Shown: positions 15,900 through 26,293, counted from the stretch's first letter. The stretch: 64,000 nucleotides of DNA from Dehalogenimonas sp. 4OHTPN (GCF_040448695.1 NZ_CP159307.1:1116001-1180000), one strand, 5' to 3'. Translations and numbers: made by a program. Notes: generated by a model not told the origin, from the sequence alone.

Positions 15900-18800
15900 A
15901 GTCATTGATTTTGACGCCATTCGAATCTCGCTTGCCTCACCGGAGCAGATCCGGAGCTGGTCGTATGGTGAAGTCACTAAACCGGAGACTATCAATTACC
16001 GGACATTGAAGCCTGAACGAGACGGCTTGTTTTGCGAACGTATTTTTGGTCCTACAAAAGACTTCGAATGCTCCTGCGGCAAGTATAAGCGCATCCGGTA
16101 CAAGGGCATCATCTGCGATAAATGCGGCGTGGAGGTTGCCAGGGCTAAGGTCAGGCGCGAACGGATGGGGCATATTGAGCTCGCCTGCGCCGTTGGCCAC
16201 ATATGGTTCACAAGAGGTATTCCTTCACGAATTGGGTTGCTTCTAGATCTTTCAACCCGCAGTCTCGAGCGGATAGTATATTTCTCCCATTACGCGATTA
16301 CTTCCGTCAATGAAACTGCCCGATCTCAGGCAATAACCGGTCTTGAGAAAGGCCGCAATATTGAACTCGACGATCGTCAAGCAGAGCTTGAAAGTAGAGT
16401 TGCCACGCTCGAATCTTCCGGAGCCGACATTCAAGAAATAAATACCCTCAGGCGAGATTTCGAGACCGAACGAGCAGAATCAGAAGAACAAACACTCAAC
16501 CTGGTAGATCAACTAACCGGGTTGAGGCGAGGCAACCTTTTAACCGAAAGTCAGTACTATGATCTGAAAACACGGTACCCCGACGTTTTTGAAGCCAAGA
16601 TGGGTGCCGAAGCCATACTTGACCTGTTAAGAACTATTGACCTGGGCCAAATGCGTAACCACCTCATCCAGGAGACTCGTTCAAGTTCCGGGCAGCGGCG
16701 CAAGAAAGCCTCCAAACAGCTTCAGCTGGTTGAAGCGTTCCGCCGCTCCGGCAATAAACCTGAGTGGATGGTTTTGACGGTATTACCGGTGCTGCCGCCT
16801 GATCTCCGTCCCATGGTTCAACTTGACGGCGGGCGTTTCGCGACCTCTGACCTGAATGATCTATATCGTCGGGTCATCAACCGCAACAATCGGTTGCAGC
16901 ATCTCCTGGAGATTGGTGCGCCAGAGATCATCATTCGTAACGAAAAACGTATGCTGCAGGAGGCGGTAGATTCTCTCATAGACAACGGCCGCCGAGGCCG
17001 CAGTATCGCCGTTTCAGGCGATCATAAAGCCAAGTCAATTTCCGACCTGCTGCGTGGCAAACAGGGACGCTTCCGCCAGAATCTGTTAGGCAAGCGTGTT
17101 GATTACTCCGGGCGTTCTGTAATAGTTGTCGGACCTACCCTTCAGTTGCACCAGTGCGGATTGCCCAGAAGGATGGCTCTGGAGCTGTTCAAACCTTTCG
17201 TCATGCATAGATTGGTGACCGATGGTTTAGCTCCGAATATTAAAAGCGCCCGCCGGCTGGTAGAACGGGCTCGACCTGAGGTATACGATATTCTTGAGGA
17301 TGTTGTTAGAGACCGGCCGGTGATGCTCAATCGCGCACCCACTCTGCACCGATTGTCCATACAGGCCTTTGAACCAGTGCTGATCGACGGTTCAGCGATA
17401 CAAATCCACCCACTCGTTTGCTCAGCTTTTAATGCCGATTTCGACGGCGACCAAATGGCGGTACACCTTCCGCTTTCTAAAGCAGCCGTGAAGGAAGCGC
17501 GCGAAGCCATGCTTTCTATCCATAACATGCTGCTGCCTTCTTCTGGGGATCCAGTAGTAACACCCAGCCTGGATATGGTTTTCGGTTGTTACTATTTGAC
17601 GACAGTACGCTCCGGTTTGAAAGGCGAAGGCAAGCGTTTCGGCAATTTCGATGAAGTACAGCGCTATCTTGAATTAGGACTGATCGACCTTCGTGCGGAG
17701 ATCAGCGTTCGGACTTCTGAAGGGGAGACACTTAAGACCTCGGCCGGACGCATTATTTTCAATCGAGCCTTGCCTGCAGGACTTCCTTTCTTCAATAAAC
17801 CAGTTGATAAATCTACGATCCGAAAACTTATCGGCGAATTCAAGAAAATTGTCAGCGACCAAGAGATGGCACTGGCTTTAGATCGTATCAAACAGCTCGG
17901 CTTCAAGTATGCAACCAGAAGCGGTATCACCATCGCGATGAGTGACGTTGCAGTACCCGGAGCAAAAGCTGGCATTCTTTCAGCCGCCGAACACGAGACA
18001 ACAACCATCGAGCATCAATACGCCCAAGGGCTAATCACCGATGATGAGCGCTATCAAGGCGTCATCGAAATCTGGATGAAAGCTACTGAAGACGTAACCT
18101 CCGCCATCCAGAAAGGGCTTGACACGACCGGGAACGTTTATATGATGGCCACCTCAGGCGCCAAAGGTAACATCTCCCAGATTCGTCAGATGGCTGGTAT
18201 GCGCGGCTTAATGACCAACCCTTCCGGGCGAATTATAGACTTCCCCATCAAGTCTTCACTGCGGGAAGGATTGTCGGCCATTGAATACTTTATCTCCACT
18301 CATGGCGCCCGAAAAGGTTTGGCCGATACCGCTCTTCGTACCTCCGGTTCAGGTTACCTTACCCGGCGTTTGATAGATGTTACTCAAGACCTTATTATCT
18401 TCGAAGACGACTGCGGGACCATGGACGGGTTATGGATTGAAGAACCCAAAGAAAAGGGCATATTGCCGCCTCTGGCGGAACGTATTTCCGGGCGTTTAGC
18501 CGCGATGCCGGTAGCCCACCCGCAAACAGGCGAAATCCTGGTCGAGCGCAATGGTGAAATCGATGACGCCAAGGCCAGGGAAATCTCTGCCGCCGGGGTT
18601 ACTTCAGTATATGTTAGATCGCCTTTGTCTTGCGGCTCCAGGCGAGGCATCTGCCAGAAGTGTTATTGGCGAGACCTCGGCCGCGGTCATGCCGTTGAGC
18701 ACTATACCGCTGTCGGTATCGTTGCTGCTCAGAGTATCGGCGAGCCCGGTACCCAGCTCACTCTGCGGACATTCCACACCGGCGGCGTGGTCGGTATGGA

Positions 18801-19770
18801 TATTACTACCGGCTTGCCGCGCGTTGAAGAACTTTTTGAAGCCCGACCGCCTAAAGCCCAAGCTATCATTTCGGAGATAGATGGCATCGCTCAGGTAAAG
18901 GAATCTGAAGAGGGCAGAACAGTACAGGTTATCGCTCGGGAAACCTATCAGGACGAATATGATCTGCCCGAAGGATGGAATATCGAGGTAACAGAAGGGC
19001 AGCCAGTTGACATGGGGAGTGTCCTGGCCACCGCTCCCGACGCCGCTAAGAAATCAACGCATCTAACCGCCGGAGGATCTGTTCTCGTTGCCCGTGTCGG
19101 CGGACGCGTCGGTATCGAGAGCAATCGACTAGTGATTAAGTACGAAGATGTTGACGAACGCCATTACCAGGTCCCGGCTGCCTCCCATATCGCCATCAAA
19201 GACGGGGATTCGGTCAAGGCCGGGCAGAAACTAACTGATGGATCGGTGAATCCCCAGGACATCCTGGCGGTACTCGGGAAAGAGGCCGTTCAACGTTATA
19301 TAGTTGAAGAAGTACAGAAAGTGTACTTTTCCCAGGGTGTTCATATTAACGACAAGCACATCGAAGTAATCGTCCGACAGATGATGAATAGGGTGCGAAT
19401 CGATTCCTCTGGTGATACGGAACTCGTTCCGGGTGAGTTGGTTGACAGGTATCGTTATGAAGACAAAAATGCCAATATCTTGGCCGAGGGTGGTGAACCG
19501 GCAACGGCACACACGGTGCTACTGGGCATCACTAGAGCTTCCCTGTCAACCGAATCATGGCTGGCTGCCGCTTCCTTTCAGGAGACGACACGAGTGTTAA
19601 CCGATGCGGCGATCCATGGAAAGAAAGATAATCTGTCCGGCCTTAAAGAGAACGTGATCATTGGCAAACTGATTCCGGCACAGTGTAAGTCATGCCGTGA
19701 CGCCACCGCGGATAAAGCCGCCGAGTTAGAGGCTGCCAAATTGGTGCAACTAGAACAGCCAGTCATCTAA
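15892..19770 (+). CDS. rpoC: DNA-directed RNA polymerase subunit beta'
   Basis: 1292 residues, complete. The N-terminal zinc site is [20 protein letters not shown]. The catalytic loop NADFDGDQM at 514-522 holds the three Asp that bind the active-site Mg. The second zinc site ([19 protein letters not shown]), the trigger-loop/bridge-helix area ([20 protein letters not shown]) and the C-terminal [19 protein letters not shown] block are all present. Residues 160-210 form a charged helical insertion. Translation is probably coupled to rpoB by the eight-base overlap (ATGAATGA). A terminator follows 20 bases after the stop. Confidence 0.98.
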   Translation: MNEVIDFDAIRISLASPEQIRSWSYGEVTKPETINYRTLKPERDGLFCERIFGPTKDFECSCGKYKRIRYKGIICDKCGVEVARAKVRRERMGHIELACAVGHIWFTRGIPSRIGLLLDLSTRSLERIVYFSHYAITSVNETARSQAITGLEKGRNIELDDRQAELESRVATLESSGADIQEINTLRRDFETERAESEEQTLNLVDQLTGLRRGNLLTESQYYDLKTRYPDVFEAKMGAEAILDLLRTIDLGQMRNHLIQETRSSSGQRRKKASKQLQLVEAFRRSGNKPEWMVLTVLPVLPPDLRPMVQLDGGRFATSDLNDLYRRVINRNNRLQHLLEIGAPEIIIRNEKRMLQEAVDSLIDNGRRGRSIAVSGDHKAKSISDLLRGKQGRFRQNLLGKRVDYSGRSVIVVGPTLQLHQCGLPRRMALELFKPFVMHRLVTDGLAPNIKSARRLVERARPEVYDILEDVVRDRPVMLNRAPTLHRLSIQAFEPVLIDGSAIQIHPLVCSAFNADFDGDQMAVHLPLSKAAVKEAREAMLSIHNMLLPSSGDPVVTPSLDMVFGCYYLTTVRSGLKGEGKRFGNFDEVQRYLELGLIDLRAEISVRTSEGETLKTSAGRIIFNRALPAGLPFFNKPVDKSTIRKLIGEFKKIVSDQEMALALDRIKQLGFKYATRSGITIAMSDVAVPGAKAGILSAAEHETTTIEHQYAQGLITDDERYQGVIEIWMKATEDVTSAIQKGLDTTGNVYMMATSGAKGNISQIRQMAGMRGLMTNPSGRIIDFPIKSSLREGLSAIEYFISTHGARKGLADTALRTSGSGYLTRRLIDVTQDLIIFEDDCGTMDGLWIEEPKEKGILPPLAERISGRLAAMPVAHPQTGEILVERNGEIDDAKAREISAAGVTSVYVRSPLSCGSRRGICQKCYWRDLGRGHAVEHYTAVGIVAAQSIGEPGTQLTLRTFHTGGVVGMDITTGLPRVEELFEARPPKAQAIISEIDGIAQVKESEEGRTVQVIARETYQDEYDLPEGWNIEVTEGQPVDMGSVLATAPDAAKKSTHLTAGGSVLVARVGGRVGIESNRLVIKYEDVDERHYQVPAASHIAIKDGDSVKAGQKLTDGSVNPQDILAVLGKEAVQRYIVEEVQKVYFSQGVHINDKHIEVIVRQMMNRVRIDSSGDTELVPGELVDRYRYEDKNANILAEGGEPATAHTVLLGITRASLSTESWLAAASFQETTRVLTDAAIHGKKDNLSGLKENVIIGKLIPAQCKSCRDATADKAAELEAAKLVQLEQPVI

Positions 19771-19789
19771 TACAAAATATGCTTTAATT

Positions 19790-19823
19790 AAGAGGGGAAG
19801 GCATCTGATGTCTTCCCCTCTTT
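19790..19823 (+). terminator. Rho-independent terminator of rpoBC
   Basis: Perfect 10-bp stem AGAGGGGAAG/CTTCCCCTCT with an 11-base loop and a short T run. Confidence 0.85.
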
Positions 19824-19962
19824 GGTGTATTCCAGATTCGCCGGGATATTCATTGCTGGGGTTTAATCCATTGTACCGGTTGTATTGAATTTGGGTATCG
19901 GTGTATTATGACTCGGAACATGACAAGGCTAATAATCGTTGAGTAATTAAGAACATTTCGAT

Positions 19963-21018
19963 ATGAAAAATAATAGAGCCAGAACAGTCCGACGATCAAA
20001 ATACTCATGGCTTACGGTTGCAACTCTGGTTATGATCGGTATTTCAGGATTATTCCCGACGGTGTCAAAGGCGCAGACGGCATCAGATTTTCAAGTCTTT
20101 GGCGTTAACCTGCAGGGCACGGCACCATGGATGAATCCAACAGGCAGAACCACAACTGACGGCCTGATGACCACACTTGATGGGGTACTGTCTATTAGCA
20201 TCCCTTCCGGTACCTTTATTAGAAACGCAGCAGGTCAGCCACAACCATTCATCTCCGCTTTGCCGGAAACATCACCTCCCTCTATTGAACCCCACCAGAG
20301 GATGATTTACGCGTATTCTTTAGGAACTCCAGGAGCGACTTTCAGCCCGACGGTGGGGATGACCTTCTTTTATAATGAAACTAGCATTCCCAAGGAAATT
20401 CTTGAATCTAATCTGTACATCGGCCAATGGGATGGTGCCCGATGGCATGCCTTGCCAAGTCTGGTCGATATCATAGCCAACAGTGTATCTGCATCAATTA
20501 CGAATTTCTCAACGTATGCGTTGTTGGGGTTCGTTCAAGTTCCCCCTGTTATAGCCATAACCAGCCCAGTAAACGGAGCCGTGTTCGGCACTGGAACGGT
20601 GACATTATCTATAGATGTCGAGAATTTAACATTGTTGACTGGCACCCGGCCCAATATTGCCGGCGAAGGCCGGGTGATCTACTATCTTGACGTAGAAATT
20701 CCGGTCGAGCAAGGCAAGACGGCGATTACAGCTCCGGGGACCTATACCGAAGGGGCGGTAACTTCAAAAACATGGACAAACCTGGCTCCGGGCACCCATT
20801 CTCTTGGGATTCAACTGGTACAAAATGATAGGACGCCATTCAACCCGCCGGTCACCGCGGTATTGAACGTGGTGGTGCAATCACCAGGAGGGACAGCAAC
20901 CCCAACTATTCCCGCCGACAATAACGGCGACTTGAACGACAATACAATTCCCGGTTTGATGATTGGCGGAGCCTTTGTAGTCATTCTTATACTGATCCTC
21001 GTGGCGCGAAACACGTGA
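19963..21018 (+). CDS. Secreted, membrane-anchored surface protein of unknown function
   Basis: 351 residues. A signal peptide (basic RRSKYSW, then a hydrophobic WLTVATLVMIGISGLF core and a VSKAQ cleavage region) starts the protein. A C-terminal transmembrane helix (GLMIGGAFVVILILILVA) ends it. Between them lie beta-rich segments, including ITSPVNGAVFGTGTVTLSIDVENL, which looks like an Ig-like repeat, and a Pro/Thr-rich linker before the anchor. The topology suggests an exposed domain on the outer face of a single membrane. No catalytic motif is seen and no partner gene is evident. Confidence 0.7.
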   Translation: MKNNRARTVRRSKYSWLTVATLVMIGISGLFPTVSKAQTASDFQVFGVNLQGTAPWMNPTGRTTTDGLMTTLDGVLSISIPSGTFIRNAAGQPQPFISALPETSPPSIEPHQRMIYAYSLGTPGATFSPTVGMTFFYNETSIPKEILESNLYIGQWDGARWHALPSLVDIIANSVSASITNFSTYALLGFVQVPPVIAITSPVNGAVFGTGTVTLSIDVENLTLLTGTRPNIAGEGRVIYYLDVEIPVEQGKTAITAPGTYTEGAVTSKTWTNLAPGTHSLGIQLVQNDRTPFNPPVTAVLNVVVQSPGGTATPTIPADNNGDLNDNTIPGLMIGGAFVVILILILVARNT

Positions 21019-21064
21019 TTTTTCATTCACCTTTAAATAGCGATAATTGCCGAGATTAATTTTG

Positions 21065-22111
21065 ATGCCTGAACGGATTGTTTCAACCAAATCCGGAGCC
21101 GATGAACCAAAGCTAGATATCAGCCTCAGGCCCAGGCGGCTAGAGGAGTTCATCGGTCAGGGTAAGATAAAAGACAACCTGGCAGTAACCATTGCCGCTG
21201 CCTGTGCCCGAAAAGAATCATTAGACCATATGCTCTTGTATGGTCCGCCGGGTTTGGGTAAGACAACACTGGCTTATATTATTGCCCATGCGATGGAAGT
21301 TAATATCCGCATTACCTCAGGTCCAGCTATCGAGCGCCCGGGCGACCTGGCGGCGATACTCACCGGACTTCAACCTCACGATGTCTTGTTCATTGACGAG
21401 ATCCACCGGCTTGGCCGGACCGTAGAAGAGATACTCTACCCCGCCATGGAAGACTTCGCGCTTGACATCGTCATTGGCAAAGGTCCAGGCGCTAAAAGTC
21501 TGCGTTTGAAACTGCCACCCTTTACTCTCATCGGAGCGACGACGCGCTACGCCATGTTATCCTCACCGCTTCGCGACCGTTTCGGCGCCGTATACCGCCT
21601 CAACTTTTACAACGATGGCGACATCGAGGCTGTATTACGGCGGTCGGCGTCTATCCTCGGCGTAGAGGCATCAAGCGACGGGCTTAAAGAGATCGCTTGC
21701 CGAGCCCGCGGCACACCGCGAGTCGCCAACCGCTTATTAAAAAGGGTTCGTGACTATGCCCAGGTGCGCGGCCGAGGTATTATTGACCATGACATCGCGG
21801 TGACGGCTCTTGGACGACTCGAGGTCGACGCTGCTGGCCTCGACAATATTGATCATCAACTGCTAAAAGCGATTATAGAAAAATTTTCCGGTGGACCGGT
21901 CGGCCTCGAGACATTGGCGGCAGCTATCTCTGAAGATGCAGACACTATCATGGATATATATGAGCCTTACTTGATGCAACTCGGCTTTCTGGAACGCACC
22001 CCCCGCGGCCGAGTCGCCACACCCCGCGCATACGACCATCTCAACCTGAAATCCCCCAAATCGCGTCCGACTTTGGAACCCGAATCACCACCACAAGGTT
22101 CGTTGTTGTGA
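21065..22111 (+). CDS. ruvB: Holliday junction branch migration helicase RuvB
   Basis: 348 residues. Hexameric AAA+ motor that drives branch migration with RuvA during recombination repair. Motifs: [13 protein letters not shown] at the N-terminus, Walker [10 protein letters not shown] (60-68), Walker [11 protein letters not shown] (D111), sensor 1 LIGATTR, arginine-finger region SSPLRDRFG, and a winged-helix C-terminus ([47 protein letters not shown]). ATG 21065 is preferred to TTG 21047. ruvA and ruvC are not nearby. Confidence 0.97.
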   Translation: MPERIVSTKSGADEPKLDISLRPRRLEEFIGQGKIKDNLAVTIAAACARKESLDHMLLYGPPGLGKTTLAYIIAHAMEVNIRITSGPAIERPGDLAAILTGLQPHDVLFIDEIHRLGRTVEEILYPAMEDFALDIVIGKGPGAKSLRLKLPPFTLIGATTRYAMLSSPLRDRFGAVYRLNFYNDGDIEAVLRRSASILGVEASSDGLKEIACRARGTPRVANRLLKRVRDYAQVRGRGIIDHDIAVTALGRLEVDAAGLDNIDHQLLKAIIEKFSGGPVGLETLAAAISEDADTIMDIYEPYLMQLGFLERTPRGRVATPRAYDHLNLKSPKSRPTLEPESPPQGSLL

Positions 22112-22122
22112 GTTGAGCGAAC

Positions 22123-22659
22123 TTGCCAAGTCTTCTCGTCCATTGCTGTTGCGTCCATTGTTCCGCCTACAGCCTTAAATTCTGGCGTCAGCAAGGCTTT
22201 CAAGTGACTGCCTTCTGGTATAATCCCAATATTCATCCCTACGCCGAGCATCAGCTAAGGCTGGAGGCCATTAAGACTCTCCTAAGCAGCACTGGTATTC
22301 CCGTTGTGATGTCACCAAGTTACGACACCGACCGCTACTTTAATACCAGCGGAACTGAAAGCAGATGCGAAAGGTGCTACCAGATGCGTTTGGAAGCTAC
22401 CGCGACTTGTGCCCAGGAGAATGGCTACGATGGTTTCACCAGCAGTCTGCTTATCAGTCCAAAGCAGCAGCACGATCGGTTAGCGTGTATTGGTATCGAA
22501 GCTGCTGACCGACACAAGGTCAGATTCTATTACGCCGACCTCCGCAAGCGGTATTCTGACAGCCGCATCCTTACCAAAGCACAGGCACTTTACCGGCAAC
22601 AGTACTGCGGCTGCGCTCACAGCAAACATCAGCAAAACGGTGGACAAACTGCTAATTAA
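22123..22659 (+). CDS. queH: Epoxyqueuosine reductase QueH
   Basis: 178 residues. QueH reduces epoxyqueuosine to queuosine in the wobble position of GUN tRNAs with a [4Fe-4S] cluster and no cobalamin. The family pattern is clear: VHCCCVHCSAYSL at the start, FWYNPNIHPYAEHQLRLEA, SRCERCYQMRLEATA, TSSLLISPKQ and the C-terminal QYCGCAHS. TTG 22123 is the only usable start because a TGA lies in frame just upstream. It follows ruvB by 11 bases. Two QueG-like genes occur at 8355 and 9287. Confidence 0.93.
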   Translation: MPSLLVHCCCVHCSAYSLKFWRQQGFQVTAFWYNPNIHPYAEHQLRLEAIKTLLSSTGIPVVMSPSYDTDRYFNTSGTESRCERCYQMRLEATATCAQENGYDGFTSSLLISPKQQHDRLACIGIEAADRHKVRFYYADLRKRYSDSRILTKAQALYRQQYCGCAHSKHQQNGGQTAN

Positions 22660-22701
22660 TATCGAATTTACAGGTTTTGCCGCCTGTAATAGAATGTGAT
22701 C

Positions 22702-23304
22702 ATGCTTTACAAAGTGCGGCCGATGAGTCGCGATGATGTAACTCAAGTAACGGCAATCGACCGGGAAGCCTTCCCGACAATGTGGCCTCCTATAAACTAC
22801 CACCGCGAACTTGAAAACCAGATGGCTTTTTATATAGTTGCCGTATATTCGCCACCACAAGGAAATGGGACCATGGTGTTTCCCCCGGATCCAAAGCCAT
22901 TTAACTGGCTTAAGAATAAGCTTTCTAGGCACGATGTTACCGGTCCCGTCGAAACGATTGCCGGGTTCGCTGGTTTCTGGATGATGGCCGGCGAAGCCCA
23001 TATCATAAGTCTGGCAGTAAAAAAGGAACACCGTCGGAGAGGCCTTGGGAACCTATTACTGGTTAATGTCGTTATTGAAGCGATTCAAAGAGATGCGGAG
23101 ATTGTCACCCTAGAAGTCAGGACATCGAACTTTGAAGCCCAAAACCTCTATTTCAAACATGGTTTCATCAGCAAGGGCGTACGTCGGGCTTATTATACCG
23201 ATAATCGCGAGGATGCTTTGATAATGACCCTTGACAATGTTAATTCGCAAGACTGCAGCCAACGGTTTGATTCAGCCAGGAGGGCGTTGGAGACGGTTTT
23301 TTAA
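22702..23304 (+). CDS. GNAT-family N-acetyltransferase (RimI-like)
   Basis: 200 residues from ATG 22702 (a GTG lies six bases earlier). The acetyl-CoA binding motif is HIISLAVKKEHRRRGLGNLLL (the R/QxxGxG/A signature as RRRGLGN), followed by TLEVRTSNFEAQNLYFKHGFISKGVRRAYYTDNREDALIM, which is very close to ribosomal-protein N-acetyltransferase RimI. A 40-residue insertion near the N-terminus (about 45-85) is not part of the classic fold. It probably acetylates a protein N-terminus; the target is unknown. It converges on the tautomerase gene, whose stop it overlaps. Confidence 0.88.
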   Translation: MLYKVRPMSRDDVTQVTAIDREAFPTMWPPINYHRELENQMAFYIVAVYSPPQGNGTMVFPPDPKPFNWLKNKLSRHDVTGPVETIAGFAGFWMMAGEAHIISLAVKKEHRRRGLGNLLLVNVVIEAIQRDAEIVTLEVRTSNFEAQNLYFKHGFISKGVRRAYYTDNREDALIMTLDNVNSQDCSQRFDSARRALETVF

Positions 23305-23498
23305 AGAGGTTTTGCCAGAGTCTCCGCCGCCAATCGCCCTCCGGTCGACCAGTTGTATTTAGGAACATCACGAAAGATAATCGTAACTTTCTCCGGGGCA
23401 GTGCCGATTTTCTCAAATTCGCGGGTGATACCCTCAGAAAGCTGTTTTTTCTGGGCTACTGTGCGCCCCTCGTGCATCTCGACGATGACTACCGGCAT
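23301..23498 (-). CDS. 4-oxalocrotonate tautomerase family protein
   Basis: 65 residues with Met-Pro at the start; Pro1 is the catalytic base after Met removal. The pattern MPVVIVEMHEGRTVAQKKQLSEGITREFEKIG followed by VTIIFRDVPKYNWSTGG fits small hexameric tautomerases, including the Arg of the family. The natural substrate is not known. The 110-residue hypothetical gene ends one base before it on the same strand, so they are probably co-transcribed. Confidence 0.88.
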   Translation of the reverse strand: MPVVIVEMHEGRTVAQKKQLSEGITREFEKIGTAPEKVTIIFRDVPKYNWSTGGRLAAETLAKPL

Positions 23499-23499
23499 T

Positions 23500-23832
23500 C
23501 TATACCTCCCGGACGAATTTCTTTAACACCAGCGGGCATGTCTGCCAATCGCCATGAACATCAGGAGCGGCGATGACAAGACCCCAAAGAGCATCGTCAC
23601 TGCTCCTGGCCAGGTGCCACCAATGAGTGAAACTCGGCGGGATGCCGCGGGTACGAAACACAGCTTCTTCGACACCGACGGTCTGTACCATTAACCCGGG
23701 CCACTGGGAAAAGCCGCCCTCAGGATGAGTGAACTTAATAGAAACCACCTTACTGATCCAGTCGATTTCCAGAGTCATATCCGTTGTATGGTCAGAACCG
23801 GGCAAGTGTATCTGCCCGTTGAAGGTTTCCAA
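23500..23832 (-). CDS. Hypothetical protein
   Basis: 110 residues, METFNGQIHLPGSD at the start. Beta-rich and Trp/His-rich (FTHWWHLARSSDDALWGLVIAAPD), cytosolic in appearance, no signal or membrane segment, no family recognised. Tight packing with the zinc-finger gene upstream (eight bases) and the tautomerase gene downstream (one base) supports a real gene in a three-gene operon. Confidence 0.6.
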   Translation of the reverse strand: METFNGQIHLPGSDHTTDMTLEIDWISKVVSIKFTHPEGGFSQWPGLMVQTVGVEEAVFRTRGIPPSFTHWWHLARSSDDALWGLVIAAPDVHGDWQTCPLVLKKFVREV

Positions 23833-23840
23833 TTGAACTG

Positions 23841-24062
23841 TTACCGACCGCCCCGGGAACGTCGCTTCATTTCCTGTTCCTGTTCAAACCGCGCAGCTTC
23901 TTCATCTGACATTGCTTCACAGCTGACAAGGCGATTGTTATCCATGTTGATCTTAAGAACCGCACGGCATTTCCAGCATTTATATGGTCCTATATAATAG
24001 GCGTCAGTAATCGAGAATCCGCCCGAAGTATTGCATTTGGGACAAACTATGTTTACCAGCAT
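23841..24062 (-). CDS. Small zinc-finger protein
   Basis: 73 residues. A single ribbon, CPKC (7-10) and CWKC (about 29-32), separated by SGGFSITDAYYIGPYK, then a basic, Arg-rich tail (EMKRRSRGGR). It could bind nucleic acid or metal; no specific role can be given. First gene of a likely operon with the 110-residue protein and the tautomerase. Confidence 0.65.
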   Translation of the reverse strand: MLVNIVCPKCNTSGGFSITDAYYIGPYKCWKCRAVLKINMDNNRLVSCEAMSDEEAARFEQEQEMKRRSRGGR

Positions 24063-24131
24063 AACTACTCCTCATAGACCAGACTATAATAAACTGGAAT
24101 AATGTTAGCAGTTTGAACGCTCGCAAACAAA

Positions 24132-24791
24132 TCAATCAGCACGTTTGATTATGAGACAAATATTGCGAGAGAAATGTTTAACCGGCAGCCCATAACGGGC
24201 CTCCGGTACTGATTTGATAATGATGAACCCGGCTGATCTCACTAGCTTCTCCATCTCACCGTAGGTGAACAGGTGGTAGAAGCGTTGGGTAATTTCAGCG
24301 CCTGACCTCCAGGGAATATAAGTGTCTCGCCGCCGTAGCCAAAAACGTGGCTGACAAGCGTTCCAAACCGTGATAAAGGCCTCAGCTTTCGGCTTCATGA
24401 CCCGGTGCATCTCCCTGAGTGCCCTCAACTGCTCCTCTCTTCCTTCGATGTGATGCAGACTGGCAACGGCGATAGCGTTATCGAAGTAAGCTTCGGGATA
24501 GGGTATAGCCCGCATATCAGCCTGTTTTAACTCCGCGATGAAGTTATATTTTTTTTTATATTTTGCGGCAAATTTCAGCATTTCAGGTGATTCATCGATA
24601 CCAAATAACTCGAATATATCTCTGAAGGGCAGGAAATCGGCGCCGTGGCCGCAGCCAATATTGATAAGCCGGCCACCCTGCCAGCGACTGGCCAGTTCAT
24701 CGAGTTCGGTTTTAAAAATTGTATGGTGACGGGAACCGTACCAGCCGGCGGCTATTTTATCGAAGGTAGGGGAATTAATGCTATTTGACAT
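24132..24791 (-). CDS. SAM-dependent methyltransferase, Trm9/ALKBH8-like
   Basis: 219 residues, class I methyltransferase. FDKIAAGWYGSRH at the start, SAM motif I INIGCGHGAD (44-52), acidic FGIDESPEM, then the post-II region AVASLHHIEGREEQLRAL. The stretch YIPWR and the C-terminal FYHLFTYGEMEKLVRSAGF resemble yeast Trm9 (YYHLYREGELEEDCRQAGA), which methylates cm5U34 to mcm5U34 in tRNA. It is divergent from elp3, separated by 45 bases. Elp3 makes the cm5 group that Trm9 methylates, so the two may form one wobble-uridine pathway. A generic methyltransferase remains possible. Confidence 0.75.
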   Translation of the reverse strand: MSNSINSPTFDKIAAGWYGSRHHTIFKTELDELASRWQGGRLINIGCGHGADFLPFRDIFELFGIDESPEMLKFAAKYKKKYNFIAELKQADMRAIPYPEAYFDNAIAVASLHHIEGREEQLRALREMHRVMKPKAEAFITVWNACQPRFWLRRRDTYIPWRSGAEITQRFYHLFTYGEMEKLVRSAGFIIIKSVPEARYGLPVKHFSRNICLIIKRAD

Positions 24792-24821
24792 AACTCACTT
24801 CAAAGTTTGACTAGCTTAAGG

Positions 24822-24827
24822 TATAAT
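24822..24827 (+). promoter_or_regulatory. -10 box of elp3, implying a near-leaderless mRNA
   Basis: TATAAT at 24822-24827 would start transcription at about 24834-24836, immediately before ATG 24837. No RBS precedes this ATG. The -35 region (TTCAAA, 24799-24804) is weak. Confidence 0.5.
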
Positions 24828-24836
24828 TGAGTATAA

Positions 24837-26255
24837 ATGAAAAAGCTGACCCGAACAATTTCCGGAGTGACACCGGTGGCCGTCATGAGCAGACCAGCGC
24901 CCTGTCCCGGCCAATGCGTTTACTGCCCGGACTTCAAAAATACCCCCCGCAGCTATACACCTCATTCCCCGGCGGTGATTCGGGCGGCCACCTGCGGTTA
25001 CGACGCGGCTGAGCAGGTCAAACTCCGACTCCACATCCTATCTAAAATGGAACATCCGACGGATAAGATCGAGCTTATTGTCATGGGCGGCACTTTCCTG
25101 GCGACTCCGGCCGGATACCAGGAATCTTTTATCAAAGACTGTTTCGACGCGCTCAACAGCACCATAAGCGAAACGCTAGAACAAGCCCAGCAAATAAATG
25201 AGACGGCATCCCACCGAGCCGTAGGCCTCTGCATCGAGACCCGGCCGGATATTTGCGGTGAGGAAGAGATTGCCCGCATGGTCGGCTGGGGCGTTACCAG
25301 GGTGGAACTGGGCGTTCAAACGCTCGACGACGATGTTTACCGTATAGTCAATAGAGGCCACACCGCCGCTGATGTCGCCTCGGCCACCGCCAGGCTGCGG
25401 CGGTCCGGGCTCAAGGTCCACTACCACTGGATGCCGGGACTGCCGGGATCGACACCGGGAAACGACCTCGCGTTGACGCGCGAACTCTTCGACAATCCGG
25501 CCTATCGACCGGACGGGCTGAAGATCTATCCGACGATGGTGGTCGACAACACCGAACTCCAGCGCTGGCACCTCGACGGCCGTTACACGCCGTACCCCGA
25601 TGAGGTGATGACTGACCTGATCGCCGAAATGAAAAGACTGGTGCCGCCATATGTCCGCATCTCACGCGTACTACGGGACATCCCGGCTGAATACATCACC
25701 GGCGGCCTGAAAAATTCGCTTCGGGACGGGGTGCAGCAGCGCCTCTCCGAACAGGGCGCCTCATGCCTCTGCATCCGCTGTCGGGAGTTGGGCCATCGTC
25801 AACGCCGCTCGTTGAAATCGGGGCTGCCTTCGCAGCGTCGACTGGATTACGAGGCATCCGGTGGCCGAGAGATATTCTTGTCCTTTGAAGACGACAACGG
25901 CACCCTCTATGGCCTGCTGCGGTTGAGGATTCAGCAGGGCGGGCCTGCCTTGTTCGATGGCATTGGCACCTCTGCTATGATCCGAGAGTTGCATGTCTAC
26001 GGTCAAGAACTCGAGATAGGTAAACGCGATTATGCCTCAGCCCAGCACCGGGGATTCGGCCGGGAGCTGGTACGGGAGGCGGAACGGATCGCCCGCGACG
26101 AATTTAACTCTCCGGTTATCATCGTATTGTCCGGCGTTGGCGCCCGCGCTTATTACCGCGACCAAGGGTACGGGCTCGAATCTGGCTACATGGTCAAGCT
26201 TCTTAAACCGCTAGTAACCGGTGTTTCAATTGACAAAAGGGTTAACTTGAGCTAG
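24837..26255 (+). CDS. elp3: tRNA uridine-34 modification radical SAM/acetyltransferase Elp3
   Basis: 472 residues. Elp3 uses acetyl-CoA and a SAM radical to add the carboxymethyl group to wobble uridine. The radical SAM cluster is CPGQCVYCP (C23, C27, C30), followed by TRPDICGEEEI, GVTRVELGVQTLDDDVYRIVNRGH and HYHWMPGLPGSTP. A zinc-binding-type linker (CLCIRCRELGH) leads to the C-terminal GNAT domain (IRELHVYGQEL, AQHRGFGRELVREAERIA, YYRDQGYGLESGYMVK). The homologue from Dehalococcoides mccartyi has a published crystal structure, consistent with this lineage. A standalone bacterial Elp3 lacks the other Elongator subunits. It is divergent from the Trm9-like gene. Confidence 0.96.
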   Translation: MKKLTRTISGVTPVAVMSRPAPCPGQCVYCPDFKNTPRSYTPHSPAVIRAATCGYDAAEQVKLRLHILSKMEHPTDKIELIVMGGTFLATPAGYQESFIKDCFDALNSTISETLEQAQQINETASHRAVGLCIETRPDICGEEEIARMVGWGVTRVELGVQTLDDDVYRIVNRGHTAADVASATARLRRSGLKVHYHWMPGLPGSTPGNDLALTRELFDNPAYRPDGLKIYPTMVVDNTELQRWHLDGRYTPYPDEVMTDLIAEMKRLVPPYVRISRVLRDIPAEYITGGLKNSLRDGVQQRLSEQGASCLCIRCRELGHRQRRSLKSGLPSQRRLDYEASGGREIFLSFEDDNGTLYGLLRLRIQQGGPALFDGIGTSAMIRELHVYGQELEIGKRDYASAQHRGFGRELVREAERIARDEFNSPVIIVLSGVGARAYYRDQGYGLESGYMVKLLKPLVTGVSIDKRVNLS

Positions 26256-26258
26256 TAT
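26230..26258 (+). promoter_or_regulatory. Upstream promoter candidate for the hdr-mvh operon
   Basis: TTGACA (26230-26235), 17 bases, TAGTAT (26253-26258). It overlaps the last codons of elp3. Confidence 0.55.
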
Positions 26259-26264
26259 CGTAGT

Positions 26265-26293
26265 GTATCGTACTAAAGATATAGTACTGATAC
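26265..26293. repeat. Inverted repeat between two promoter-like boxes
   Basis: GTATCGTACTA (26265-26275) pairs with TAGTACTGATAC (26282-26293) apart from one bulged base, with a 6-base loop. It could be an operator or an RNA hairpin in the hdrC leader. Confidence 0.5.
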
